This document shows positions 27,854-34,887 of a stretch of DNA of 43,903 nt, piece by piece. The stretch comes from Belliella alkalica (GTDB lineage Bacteria; Bacteroidota; Bacteroidia; Cytophagales; Cyclobacteriaceae), in assembly GCF_022549785.1 (NCBI RefSeq), contig NZ_JAKZGO010000027.1:1-43903 (forward strand). The letters run 5' to 3'. The notes under the pieces are model-generated. The model did no database searches and had not been told where the DNA came from. It saw only the letters and a list, made by a program, of their open reading frames with translations. The translations under genes were made by a program, and so were the position numbers. Position 1 is the stretch's first letter. The number at the start of each line of letters is the position of its first letter.

Positions 27854-27861
27854 TACTTTTG
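27854..27861 (+). promoter_or_regulatory. -7 element for the Cas6-like gene
   Basis: TACTTTTG matches TAnnTTTG, 22 bp after the ychF stop codon and 76 bp before the GTG start. The closest TTG upstream (27840-27842) is only 11 bp away, so the -33 part is weak. It suggests the gene is transcribed independently of ychF. Confidence 0.5.
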
Positions 27862-27937
27862 CAAGAACCCGTAATTAAAATACAATTATAATATCAAGTC
27901 AAATTAATTAATTGTTTCAATTTTATTTTTAAAAACT

Positions 27938-28813
27938 GTGAGAATAAGATTAATATTTTCGTTAAAAAACAAAGGTGCTTATTTACCATTTCACCACCAG
28001 TACATTCTGGCGCAATTTCTCAAGGGTCTTATCGTAAAAGGTGGACGTGAGGAGTTTTTCAACTACAATTACTTCAACTTCTCTGGCCTAAAAGGTCAGA
28101 CTAAAGTAAGTAGAAGCGGATTACATTATTACTCGAGCTTAGTCACTCTAGTGCTTTCATCACCCAATGAAGAATTTATTGACTATCTACTTGAGCAAGT
28201 ATTTGCAACTCCGAAAATTGAGCTTGGAAATCTTGTTATCTCTCCTGAATACACGGAGCAAGAGACAGAGCCAGAATTAGAGACTTCAAACAAGTTCGTT
28301 TGTATCTCTCCTTTGGTACTATTGACCCCATCATTCAATGACGAGTCAGGTAAAAGATTTATCAATCCAGATTCAGATGAATTTTCTGATCTGCTTTATG
28401 AATCTACTTTGACCAGAATGGAAAGATCAGGTTGGTATTCCCAAGAGCAGATGGAATCGTTCTACAAGTTTCAAGTCGTTCCTGATATGAACTATGTAAA
28501 TAAGCTAAGAGAACAGCAAAAGAAATTTGCTAGAATCTATTCTGTTTACGACATGGATGTCAAGTATGAAGTAAGAGGATATACACTTCCTTTCACATTA
28601 TATGCTGCTCCAGAAGTACAGGATTTCGTGTTCAAATGTGGCTTGGGTGCTTTCACCCACAAGGGCTTTGGAATGCTAGACTTAGCAAACCACGGTCATA
28701 ACCAAAGAACTGAACCTTACAAATTCAAGAGAGAAGGATTTATTCCTTACAAAGCTCAAGAAAGAGTAAAACCTCAAGAAGGAGAAGGAGAACAAGGAAC
28801 CGAAGAAGCTTAA
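27938..28813 (+). CDS. cas6: Orphan Cas6-like RNA-binding protein
   Basis: From a GTG start the protein has 291 residues. The N-terminus (MRIRLIFSLKNKGAYLPFHH then QYILAQFLKGLI) and the C-terminal glycine-rich loop GLGAFTHKGFGML (about 235-247) match Cas6, the endoribonuclease that cuts CRISPR precursor RNA at repeat hairpins. The region YFNFSGL (45-51) matches the Cas6 FTYS strand. Where archaeal Cas6 has its catalytic Tyr and His (Tyr31 and His46 in P. furiosus), this protein by eye has Lys and no His, so it may bind without cutting. The last 25 residues are a charged Glu- and Gly-rich tail. No other cas gene or CRISPR array is in the window. It has its own -7 element and terminator. Fold assignment is strong; function is open. 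Confidence 0.8.
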   Translation: MRIRLIFSLKNKGAYLPFHHQYILAQFLKGLIVKGGREEFFNYNYFNFSGLKGQTKVSRSGLHYYSSLVTLVLSSPNEEFIDYLLEQVFATPKIELGNLVISPEYTEQETEPELETSNKFVCISPLVLLTPSFNDESGKRFINPDSDEFSDLLYESTLTRMERSGWYSQEQMESFYKFQVVPDMNYVNKLREQQKKFARIYSVYDMDVKYEVRGYTLPFTLYAAPEVQDFVFKCGLGAFTHKGFGMLDLANHGHNQRTEPYKFKREGFIPYKAQERVKPQEGEGEQGTEEA

Positions 28814-28824
28814 TTGCTAACTTA

Positions 28825-28858
28825 AATAGCCCAATCAATCGATTGGGCTATTTTTTTT
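28825..28858 (+). terminator. Terminator of the Cas6-like gene
   Basis: A 12-bp stem (28825-28836 with 28841-28852) around an AATC loop is followed by a run of T to 28858. Confidence 0.93.
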
Positions 28859-28902
28859 GTTGAGGTAAAAATCCAGAATAACACATTAAATTCTAAAACC
28901 TA

Positions 28903-28930
28903 TCACGTCCTGAAATTAATTGACACTTTT
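28903..28930 (+). repeat. 28-bp direct repeat, copy A
   Basis: It begins TCACGTCCTGAAATTA and ends ACACTTTT. The second copy at 29094 matches at 26 of 28 positions. The form resembles the end of an insertion sequence, but no transposase is present. Confidence 0.75.
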
Positions 28931-29027
28931 GCCTTCAATTGGAGGAGTTCAACCAATTTGGGGTTGTGGGTTCCTCTCCATCATCTTCATTCCCCCGCAT
29001 TTCATACGGAGCTATTTAAAGTTTAAC

Positions 29028-29046
29028 CCTGCCTGCAGCAGGCAGG
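29028..29046. repeat. GC-rich palindrome
   Basis: CCTGCCTGCAGCAGGCAGG has perfect 9-bp arms around one base and stands out against AT-rich DNA. Such CCTGCC palindromes occur as dispersed elements in Bacteroidota; other copies lie outside this window. Confidence 0.7.
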
Positions 29047-29093
29047 CACTTCGTGGTTGAATGAATATTGATGTCTTGAATTTCAAGTCTTTG

Positions 29094-29121
29094 TCACGTC
29101 CTGAAATTAGTTAACACTTTT
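29094..29121 (+). repeat. 28-bp direct repeat, copy B
   Basis: It lies 191 bp from copy A in the same orientation, differing by two bases near the 3' half (GTTAAC in place of ATTGAC). It may be a solo element end. Confidence 0.75.
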
Positions 29122-29150
29122 TTTTACTTAACCTCTCTTTTTATAGGGAA

Positions 29151-29176
29151 GTCATTTCGACTAAAGGGCGAAATCT
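29151..29176 (+). repeat. Dispersed palindromic element, forward copy
   Basis: It starts GTCATTTCGAC and ends GGGCGAAATCT, with ATTTCG pairing with CGAAAT. It resembles the GTCAT-TCGAC class of intergenic palindromes seen widely in Bacteroidota (from memory). Confidence 0.6.
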
Positions 29177-29232
29177 AATACTGAATACCACACCCCAACT
29201 TCAATTATAACTTTCCAGTTTCCAATAGGGAC

Positions 29233-29258
29233 GAGACCTCTCCTGTCGTCGAGGTGAC
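29233..29258 (-). repeat. Dispersed palindromic element, reverse copy
   Basis: Read on the minus strand it starts GTCACCTCGAC and ends GAGAGGTCTC, the same layout as the element at 29151 with the ATTTCG/CGAAAT arms replaced by ACCTC/GAGGT. It lies 57 bp away in the opposite orientation. Confidence 0.55.
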
Positions 29259-29280
29259 GTAGTTGTAGAAACTCGTTACT

Positions 29281-29320
29281 TGCATCTTGTGTCTCAAGTC
29301 TTGACTCTTGCGTCTTGAAT
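29281..29320. repeat. Low-complexity CAAG/CTTG tract
   Basis: Repeated CTTG and GTCTC or GTCTTG words follow one another, with no fixed unit. Related tracts lie at 34071-34182 and 39965-40000. Confidence 0.5.
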
Positions 29321-29327
29321 TTTCTAT

Positions 29328-30596
29328 TCAAAGTCTCCTTTTATTGGGATTGACATTGACGTATCCTACCAATTCGTCATACCTAGAGCCTACATCTCTA
29401 AAGTAAACAAAAACTTCGTATTCATTTTCTGTCTCAAAATGGTCTCCTTCTATTGGTGACATGTTCCACCCTTCCTCTGTCAAATATCCAAATTGATAAT
29501 CATACCACCCCTGCTTCAATAATAAAGTTGTCTGATAGGTTTTTGTCTTTGAATTCAACTCCATTTTTGCATCAGGATGGAACCCCCAATTTGTAAGACT
29601 TCCAATCAAATACGGGGTTTCTTTTATCCCTTCTGAAGCAAGGTTGAACGTAGCCAAAATATACTCTCCTTCCAAGTCATGATTTTGTCTCTCGAAATTA
29701 AAAATGGCATACTGACCATTTAGATCCATGTATTGGGAATAGACAGCAGTAGGCCTAGCTTTCTCAGTCAAGACCTCGGCAAATACTGCATCTTCTTCCA
29801 TTTCAATCTTCGCCACATTATTACCTCTTGCGCGGACATAGCGTAGATCTACAAATCTAAATTCATTTCCTGCAAAAAAAGCATTTGTCCCATCAAAAAG
29901 TTGATACTCCATAGACTTCAAATCCTCTCGAACCATCGTTGGAACAAGATCTGTCTTTACATTATCCCATCTTTGATTTTGACGAATCAATACCTTTAGG
30001 CTATTTCTGGGATCCAAGACTTCCCTTGCCTTATAGTTGATATTTAAATTTATCTGCTGTTGTTTTCTCCTAAATTCCGTTTGACTAGGAGGTACGACCT
30101 TTGCTCCTATTTGTATGGAATTATCAAAAACCATAAACCTCTTCGTAAGAATCGTCTGATTTGTATCTCTTGCTCGATATACTTGCACTACATAGTTGCC
30201 ACTTTTGGTTACGCGCGGCAATACAAAATTAAAATGTATATACGGAATCCTTGTATCTATGGAATAACTGTAATCGTTGACATTGAACTCATTAAATTGA
30301 TCCAAATAATCATTCTCCTTCAAATCGGATGGTGTCCAATCCATATCACAGTGGATAATCCTGGCGGAATACATATCAGGATCATAAGCAATATCATCAA
30401 ATGACAACAATAGTGGCGTCGCAGCTTGCAAAGAGATCGCAGGCGAACTCATTTGGCTACCAAAGTCTTGTGTTTGAGGGAAAAGCCTAACCGACTGAAT
30501 GTTTTCTTCGAATACTTTGTCAACCAAAACATCTTGTGCTATCGCTTGTGAGATTGAAACAATTAAAAAAGTGAATAGTAGGATTTTTTTTAGCAT
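29328..30596 (-). CDS. Type IX secretion system plug protein (formerly DUF5103)
   Basis: The 422-residue protein has a signal peptide ending near SQAIAQ and the characteristic body of the DUF5103 family, including FPQTQDFGSQMSSPAISLQ, IIHCDMDWTPSDL, NDYLDQFN and, near the C-terminus, YLIGSLTNWGFHPDAKMELN and QGWYDYQFGYL. In the type IX system this family supplies the plug that closes the outer-membrane SprA translocon on the periplasmic side. No other type IX gene lies in the window, which is usual since the components are scattered. It is downstream of the ABC-F gene on the same strand, with a hairpin between. Confidence 0.88.
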   Translation of the reverse strand: MLKKILLFTFLIVSISQAIAQDVLVDKVFEENIQSVRLFPQTQDFGSQMSSPAISLQAATPLLLSFDDIAYDPDMYSARIIHCDMDWTPSDLKENDYLDQFNEFNVNDYSYSIDTRIPYIHFNFVLPRVTKSGNYVVQVYRARDTNQTILTKRFMVFDNSIQIGAKVVPPSQTEFRRKQQQINLNINYKAREVLDPRNSLKVLIRQNQRWDNVKTDLVPTMVREDLKSMEYQLFDGTNAFFAGNEFRFVDLRYVRARGNNVAKIEMEEDAVFAEVLTEKARPTAVYSQYMDLNGQYAIFNFERQNHDLEGEYILATFNLASEGIKETPYLIGSLTNWGFHPDAKMELNSKTKTYQTTLLLKQGWYDYQFGYLTEEGWNMSPIEGDHFETENEYEVFVYFRDVGSRYDELVGYVNVNPNKRRL

Positions 30597-30720
30597 CTTC
30601 TGTTTATTTAATTTAATCTATTGATTACATCTTCTTTACAGTTTTATCCAATGTAAACATTTGTTTGTTTCTTGACAAAAATCAGGAAAATATAATAATT
30701 GTAAAGTATATAGGAAAATA

Positions 30721-30754
30721 TAATGCCAAACTCCAGAACAGGAATTTGGCATTA
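30721..30754 (-). terminator. Probable terminator of the ABC-F gene
   Basis: TAATGCCAAA (30721-30730) pairs with TTTGGCATTA (30745-30754), with a partly paired interior. It lies between the ABC-F gene and the plug gene. The T-run on the minus strand is short, so strength is uncertain. Confidence 0.55.
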
Positions 30755-30818
30755 AATAAAATTTTCAATTACGTTTTATTCTCGATCCAACACATTGTCT
30801 TGATATGAAAAAATTCTA

Positions 30819-32747
30819 TCATGAAACTTGCTCCTGAAGATCTTCGATCGCTTCAACCAAATATTCCCAGTCTTTATTTTGAGAAGCTTCTCTTGATTTC
30901 AGATTGGTATACTCCTGATTCAACTTCTCTAATTTTTCAATATCTGAGTATACTTCCGGCTTGGCCATTTCGGCTTCCAAAGCTAATTTCATAGCTTCAA
31001 GCTTGGATATTTCAATTTCGATTTTCTCCAATTCCTGTTCTTTTTTCTTCAACTCCTTTTTTAGGAGATTGGATTCAGGACTGCTAACTTCACGTTTCTT
31101 TGGTTCGACCTTTGGAGCATCAACTTTCACTTGTTTTGGTAAGCTGGTAGCTTCCTGCTTTTCTTTCCAGTCCACATACTCTTGATACGTCCCTAAGTAC
31201 TCTTTTATTTCATGGTTTTCAATGTACCAAATCTTGTTTGCCACACCTTTTATAAAATGCCTATCATGGGAAACAGTGATAAATGTACCCTCATATTGTT
31301 CCAAAGCTTGGATCAATATATTGACAGATTGCATATCCAAATGGTTGGTAGGCTCATCGAGAAGCAGAAAATTTGCTTCTGAAATTAAGGTTTTTGCTAG
31401 GGCTACTCTTGATTTTTCGCCTCCTGACAGAACCTTGATTTTTTTAAATACATCATCATTTGAGAACAAAAAGCAACCCAAAACACCTCTTAACTCTTGT
31501 TCTGTCTTCTTTGAGCCTGCTTGACCCATTTCCTGAAGAATTTCATTGTTGACATTCAAAGCCTCCAATTGATGCTGCGCATAAAAGGACTTGATTACAT
31601 TGAAACCATGTTCTCGCTTTCCTTCTATCGGTTCGGTACCATCCACAATTCTTAACAAAGTTGACTTTCCTTTTCCATTGGCACCTATCAGTGCTATTTT
31701 ATCACCTCTCTCAATTCTTGCGGTAGAATTTTTCAAAATGACTAAATCTCCATAAGATTTGGAGACATTTTCCAAGGAAACTAATTCTCTCCCTGATTTC
31801 TGGGAAAATTTGAATTTGAAATTCACAGAAATATTATCATCAACAACTTCATTTACCCTATCCAACCGATCCAGTGCTTTGACACGGGATTGCACCTGAT
31901 TAGACTTAGTGGCTTTGGCACGGAAACGCTCAATGAACTTTTCCGTCTGTTTGATCATTTGCTGTTGGTTTTCATAAGCATTTTGCTGGATTTCCATTCT
32001 TTCCTTTTTCTCCTCTTTATAGAATGAATAATTTCCAGAATAAAGAGTCAAGCTACCATGCGAAACCTCTACAGTGGATTCTATACAATTATCTAAAAAA
32101 TCCTGATCGTGAGATACAACAATCACCGCACCCTCGTAAGTTTTTAAATAATTTTCTACCCATTGAATAGAAGGTAAATCCAAGTGGTTGGTAGGTTCAT
32201 CAAGCATCAATAGAGAAGGCTTTTCCAAAAGAAGCTTAGCGAGCATCACACGCATTCTCCAACCTCCAGAAAAAGTCTTAAGTGGTCTCTGCAAATCCTT
32301 TGTATTGAAACCTATTCCTTCCAAGACTTCTTCAGCTTTTGCTTTGATTGTGTAGCCTTCATTGGCTTCAAATTGATCCTGAAGCTTAGCCAGTCTATTG
32401 ATTACATCATCAGAATAATCTGTTTCCATAAGCTTTAGAACAGCATCAATTTCCTCTTGTAACTTCAAAGTATCTTTAAATGCTTCCAAAGCTACATCCA
32501 AAATTGAGTCTTCAGATTGGTAAGAGAGCAAATCTTGGTTCAAAAAACCGATGGTACAATCCTTGGCTTTTTGAATTTCGCCTGAGGAAGGTTGATAGTC
32601 ACCATTGATGATTTTTAGCAAAGTTGACTTGCCTGTCCCATTGAGACCAACTAGTCCTATTTTGTCTTTTGGTTTTATATGTAGAGAAGCATTTTCGTAG
32701 AGTGCCCTGCCTCCGATGAAATACGAAAGATTATTGATAGATAACAT
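30819..32747 (-). CDS. ABC-F family ATPase (Uup/YheS-like)
   Basis: This 642-residue protein has two ATP-binding cassettes and no membrane segment, the layout of ABC-F translation factors. Cassette 1 has Walker A GLNGTGKST (34-42), signature FSGGWRMR and LLMLDEPTNHLD; cassette 2 has GANGKGKST, LSGGEKSR and LLLDEPTNHLD. A linker of about 80 residues separates them, and a charged C-terminal coiled coil (about 550-640) resembles that of Uup. ABC-F proteins act at the ribosomal exit or peptidyl site; this member's exact role is unknown. A -7-like TATTTTTG at 32752-32759 is only 4 bp from the ATG, so the mRNA could be leaderless or the true start later. Confidence 0.94.
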   Translation of the reverse strand: MLSINNLSYFIGGRALYENASLHIKPKDKIGLVGLNGTGKSTLLKIINGDYQPSSGEIQKAKDCTIGFLNQDLLSYQSEDSILDVALEAFKDTLKLQEEIDAVLKLMETDYSDDVINRLAKLQDQFEANEGYTIKAKAEEVLEGIGFNTKDLQRPLKTFSGGWRMRVMLAKLLLEKPSLLMLDEPTNHLDLPSIQWVENYLKTYEGAVIVVSHDQDFLDNCIESTVEVSHGSLTLYSGNYSFYKEEKKERMEIQQNAYENQQQMIKQTEKFIERFRAKATKSNQVQSRVKALDRLDRVNEVVDDNISVNFKFKFSQKSGRELVSLENVSKSYGDLVILKNSTARIERGDKIALIGANGKGKSTLLRIVDGTEPIEGKREHGFNVIKSFYAQHQLEALNVNNEILQEMGQAGSKKTEQELRGVLGCFLFSNDDVFKKIKVLSGGEKSRVALAKTLISEANFLLLDEPTNHLDMQSVNILIQALEQYEGTFITVSHDRHFIKGVANKIWYIENHEIKEYLGTYQEYVDWKEKQEATSLPKQVKVDAPKVEPKKREVSSPESNLLKKELKKKEQELEKIEIEISKLEAMKLALEAEMAKPEVYSDIEKLEKLNQEYTNLKSREASQNKDWEYLVEAIEDLQEQVS

Positions 32748-32841
32748 GGCGCAAAAATAGGCAATCTACCATTGATATAGAAAGATGCTGGAAAATTTAA
32801 AGAAAATGATGATATTTAATATCAAAGCAAATCAACTAACC

Positions 32842-33963
32842 ATGCTCAAAAACATCCCTCTCCTACTTGCTATGATGATTTCCATAGCTTGTAATGGTCA
32901 AAATAAAAATAATTATATCCAATTAGAAACCATAAAACTGCCTCCAAATTTTGAAATTTCGGTGTGGGCTGAGGATGTCCCTAATGCAAGGTCTCTGGCT
33001 TTGGGTGATAACGGAACCGTGTTCGTAGGAAATAGACAGGGAGACAAAGTATATGCACTCAGGGATAATAACAAAGATGGAAAGGCCGATGAAAAATTCA
33101 TTTTGGCAAAAGGACTTAGAATGCCAAATGGAGTTGCTTTCAAAGATGGAGATTTATATGTGGCTGAAGTGAGCAAAATTCATCGATTCAAAAACATTGA
33201 AAAAAACCTCTCAAACCCAAGTTCAGAGGTGATTTTTGACCAATTTCCCGACAAAGCACATCATGGTTGGAAATTTATCGCATTTGGGCCTGATGGGAAA
33301 TTATATGTCCCTGTTGGAGCACCATGTAACATTTGTGAACCAGATGAAATATTTGCCAGCATCACAAGAATCGATGTGAATTCAGCTTCCATCAAGCCAG
33401 AGATATTTGCAAAAGGTGTCCGTAATTCGGTAGGTTTTGATTGGCATCCTGTCACAAAAGAATTATGGTTTACAGATAATGGGCGTGATATGATGGGTGA
33501 TGATATCCCTGATTGCGAACTTAACCATGCTCCACAAAAAGGAATGCACTTTGGCTATCCATATTGGCATGCAGGAGATGTCAAAGATCCTGAATTTGGA
33601 AATAAAGGAAAAGAAAAAAATGCTTATACTGCCCCTGCTGCAAAGCTGGGTGCACATACTGCTCCTTTGGGAATGCGCTTTTACACTGGTTCACAATTTC
33701 CTGAAAAATTCAGAAATAATATCATTGTAGCCAAACATGGATCATGGAATAGAAGCAAGAAAGTAGGGTATCAACTAACACACATAACTATTAATGGCCA
33801 AAATAAAGTTGTGAAAGAAGAAGTCTTTGCTGAAGGTTGGCTGGATAAAGATTCCCAAGAAGTCTGGGGAAGACCAGTGGATGTGCTTCAACTCGCTGAT
33901 GGAAGCATCTTGGTGTCTGATGACATGTCTAATTGTATCTATAGGATCAGTTATAAGAAGTGA
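32842..33963 (+). CDS. Sorbosone dehydrogenase-like / PQQ-type sugar dehydrogenase lipoprotein
   Basis: From ATG 32842 the protein has 373 residues and a lipoprotein signal MLKNIPLLLAMMISIAC, placing it at the cell envelope. The rest is a six-bladed beta-propeller of the glucose/sorbosone dehydrogenase type, with blade phrases LPPNFEISVWAEDVPNARSL, LRMPNGVAFKDGDLYVAEV, HHGWKFIAFGPDGKLYV and WFTDNGRDMMGDDIPDCELN. The family oxidises sugars or aldehydes with PQQ, but this member's substrate and cofactor are not proven. An upstream in-frame ATG at 32785 gives a longer protein without a signal; the lipobox favours the later start. It is divergent from the ABC-F gene. Confidence 0.87.
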   Translation: MLKNIPLLLAMMISIACNGQNKNNYIQLETIKLPPNFEISVWAEDVPNARSLALGDNGTVFVGNRQGDKVYALRDNNKDGKADEKFILAKGLRMPNGVAFKDGDLYVAEVSKIHRFKNIEKNLSNPSSEVIFDQFPDKAHHGWKFIAFGPDGKLYVPVGAPCNICEPDEIFASITRIDVNSASIKPEIFAKGVRNSVGFDWHPVTKELWFTDNGRDMMGDDIPDCELNHAPQKGMHFGYPYWHAGDVKDPEFGNKGKEKNAYTAPAAKLGAHTAPLGMRFYTGSQFPEKFRNNIIVAKHGSWNRSKKVGYQLTHITINGQNKVVKEEVFAEGWLDKDSQEVWGRPVDVLQLADGSILVSDDMSNCIYRISYKK

Positions 33964-34070
33964 TGATTATAGAATGTAGATTGAAGAATTAAGATTTAGA
34001 ACGACAATGATTTCTTGATAGAAATCTATCAGTAAATTAGGTTATTGAGGGATTAGGATGTGAGATATGG

Positions 34071-34182
34071 GAAATGAGAGGAATCTCTGACAAGAAGCAA
34101 GAGAGACGAGAAGCGAGAGTCAGAGAAACGAGAGGCTAGTGTTTGAGACAAGAGTGTGAAAAGAGAATCAAGAACCGAGAAC
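34071..34182 (+). repeat. Purine-rich low-complexity tract
   Basis: Irregular GAGA, CAAGA and GCGAGAG words run for about 110 bp with very few pyrimidines, without a fixed period. It is the complement in composition of the tract at 29281-29320. Confidence 0.6.
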
Positions 34183-34212
34183 ATGCCCTGGAGGGACTTA
34201 TGATCCAAGCTT

Positions 34213-34226
34213 CGGGTCATGACCCG
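34213..34226. repeat. 14-bp perfect palindrome CGGGTCATGACCCG
   Basis: The sequence equals its own reverse complement and is GC-rich in an AT-rich gap. Possible dimer binding site or remnant of a palindromic element. Confidence 0.6.
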
Positions 34227-34380
34227 GTGTCTAAAAAGAATTCAATTATATGTTTGCCCTGAAAAGCCTGTTCCGCATCTTTATCGGGAGGCAATTGAAT
34301 GGCTAACGGAAATAAAGAGAAATCAATAAAAAAAGTATCAAATAATTTCAGGAGGAAATACTAACAAAAATTAAAAAAAT

Positions 34381-34854
34381 ATGGACAATAGAAACGTCAA
34401 AATACTCAGAAAGAAGCCTTTTGATAAAATATATGATTCTTTTTCTTTGGATGAAAAAGCTAGAAATCAAGAGGTTTGTAAAAGATTAAGCAAACATCAA
34501 AACAATCTTTTTTATGATGTGGTAAGGACTTACAGACATTCTCTAACTTTTATAATTTTAGCAGGATTTTTTTTGTTTGTGGGATCTAAAAAATCAATTG
34601 CAAAAAATCAATTTACACATACCAATAGCTTCATAATAAATCAAAATTATGACAATTTAGAATTTCAAGTACTTAAAAATAACAATACGGAAAGTCAAAT
34701 TCAAGGTATAGTTGTAGATAGCCATTCAAAAAAAACCCTTCAAGGTGTCGCTATACTAATTCAAAAATCTGTTGTTGGAACTGTTACTAGTAAAAATGGG
34801 GAATTTAATCTAGCTGTTCCTGATCAATTTAATAAAAAGAAAGTAAAAAGATAA
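34381..34854 (+). pseudogene. Decayed tandem copy of the carboxypeptidase-regulatory-like gene
   Basis: The open frame encodes 157 residues that align along their length with the next gene: KILRKKPFDKIYDSFSLDE for KISIKNPCDKKWDSLSINE, VVRTYRHSLTFIILAGFFLF for AARTYKHSLAFKVITGLFLF, and LEFQVLKNNNTESQIQGIVV for IDFQVLKNNNSESFISGKVI. It lacks about 30 residues holding the CxxC part of the zinc-ribbon-like region, the first Cys is Phe, and it stops after KKKVKR, so the last 55 or so residues are missing. It may still be translated, but looks like a pseudogene in progress. Confidence 0.75.
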
Positions 34855-34887
34855 AGATTTTTAGAATGTGACAAAAATTCAATAATT

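Larger units (their letters stand above)
28860..29327. other. Repeat-dense gene-free stretch between Cas6-like gene and type IX plug gene
   Basis: No gene is evident. It holds two 28-bp direct repeats, a GC-rich palindrome, two inverted copies of a Bacteroidota-type palindromic element and a low-complexity tract (each listed separately). The concentration suggests an insertion hot spot or a collection of element remnants. Confidence 0.65.
33964..34380. other. Gene-free stretch with purine-rich tract and palindrome
   Basis: No gene is evident. It holds a long purine-rich low-complexity tract (34071-34182) and a 14-bp perfect palindrome at 34213-34226. GGAGG at about 34351-34355 is a strong Shine-Dalgarno-like sequence but lies about 25 bp before ATG 34381. 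Confidence 0.5.

Noticed and set aside
28903-29121. Two-repeat CRISPR remnant beside the Cas6-like gene
   Set aside because: The spacing of 191 bp is far too long for a spacer, and the repeat lacks internal palindromy.
34213-34226. Terminator of the sugar dehydrogenase gene
   Set aside because: The palindrome lies 250 bp beyond the stop codon and has no T-run.
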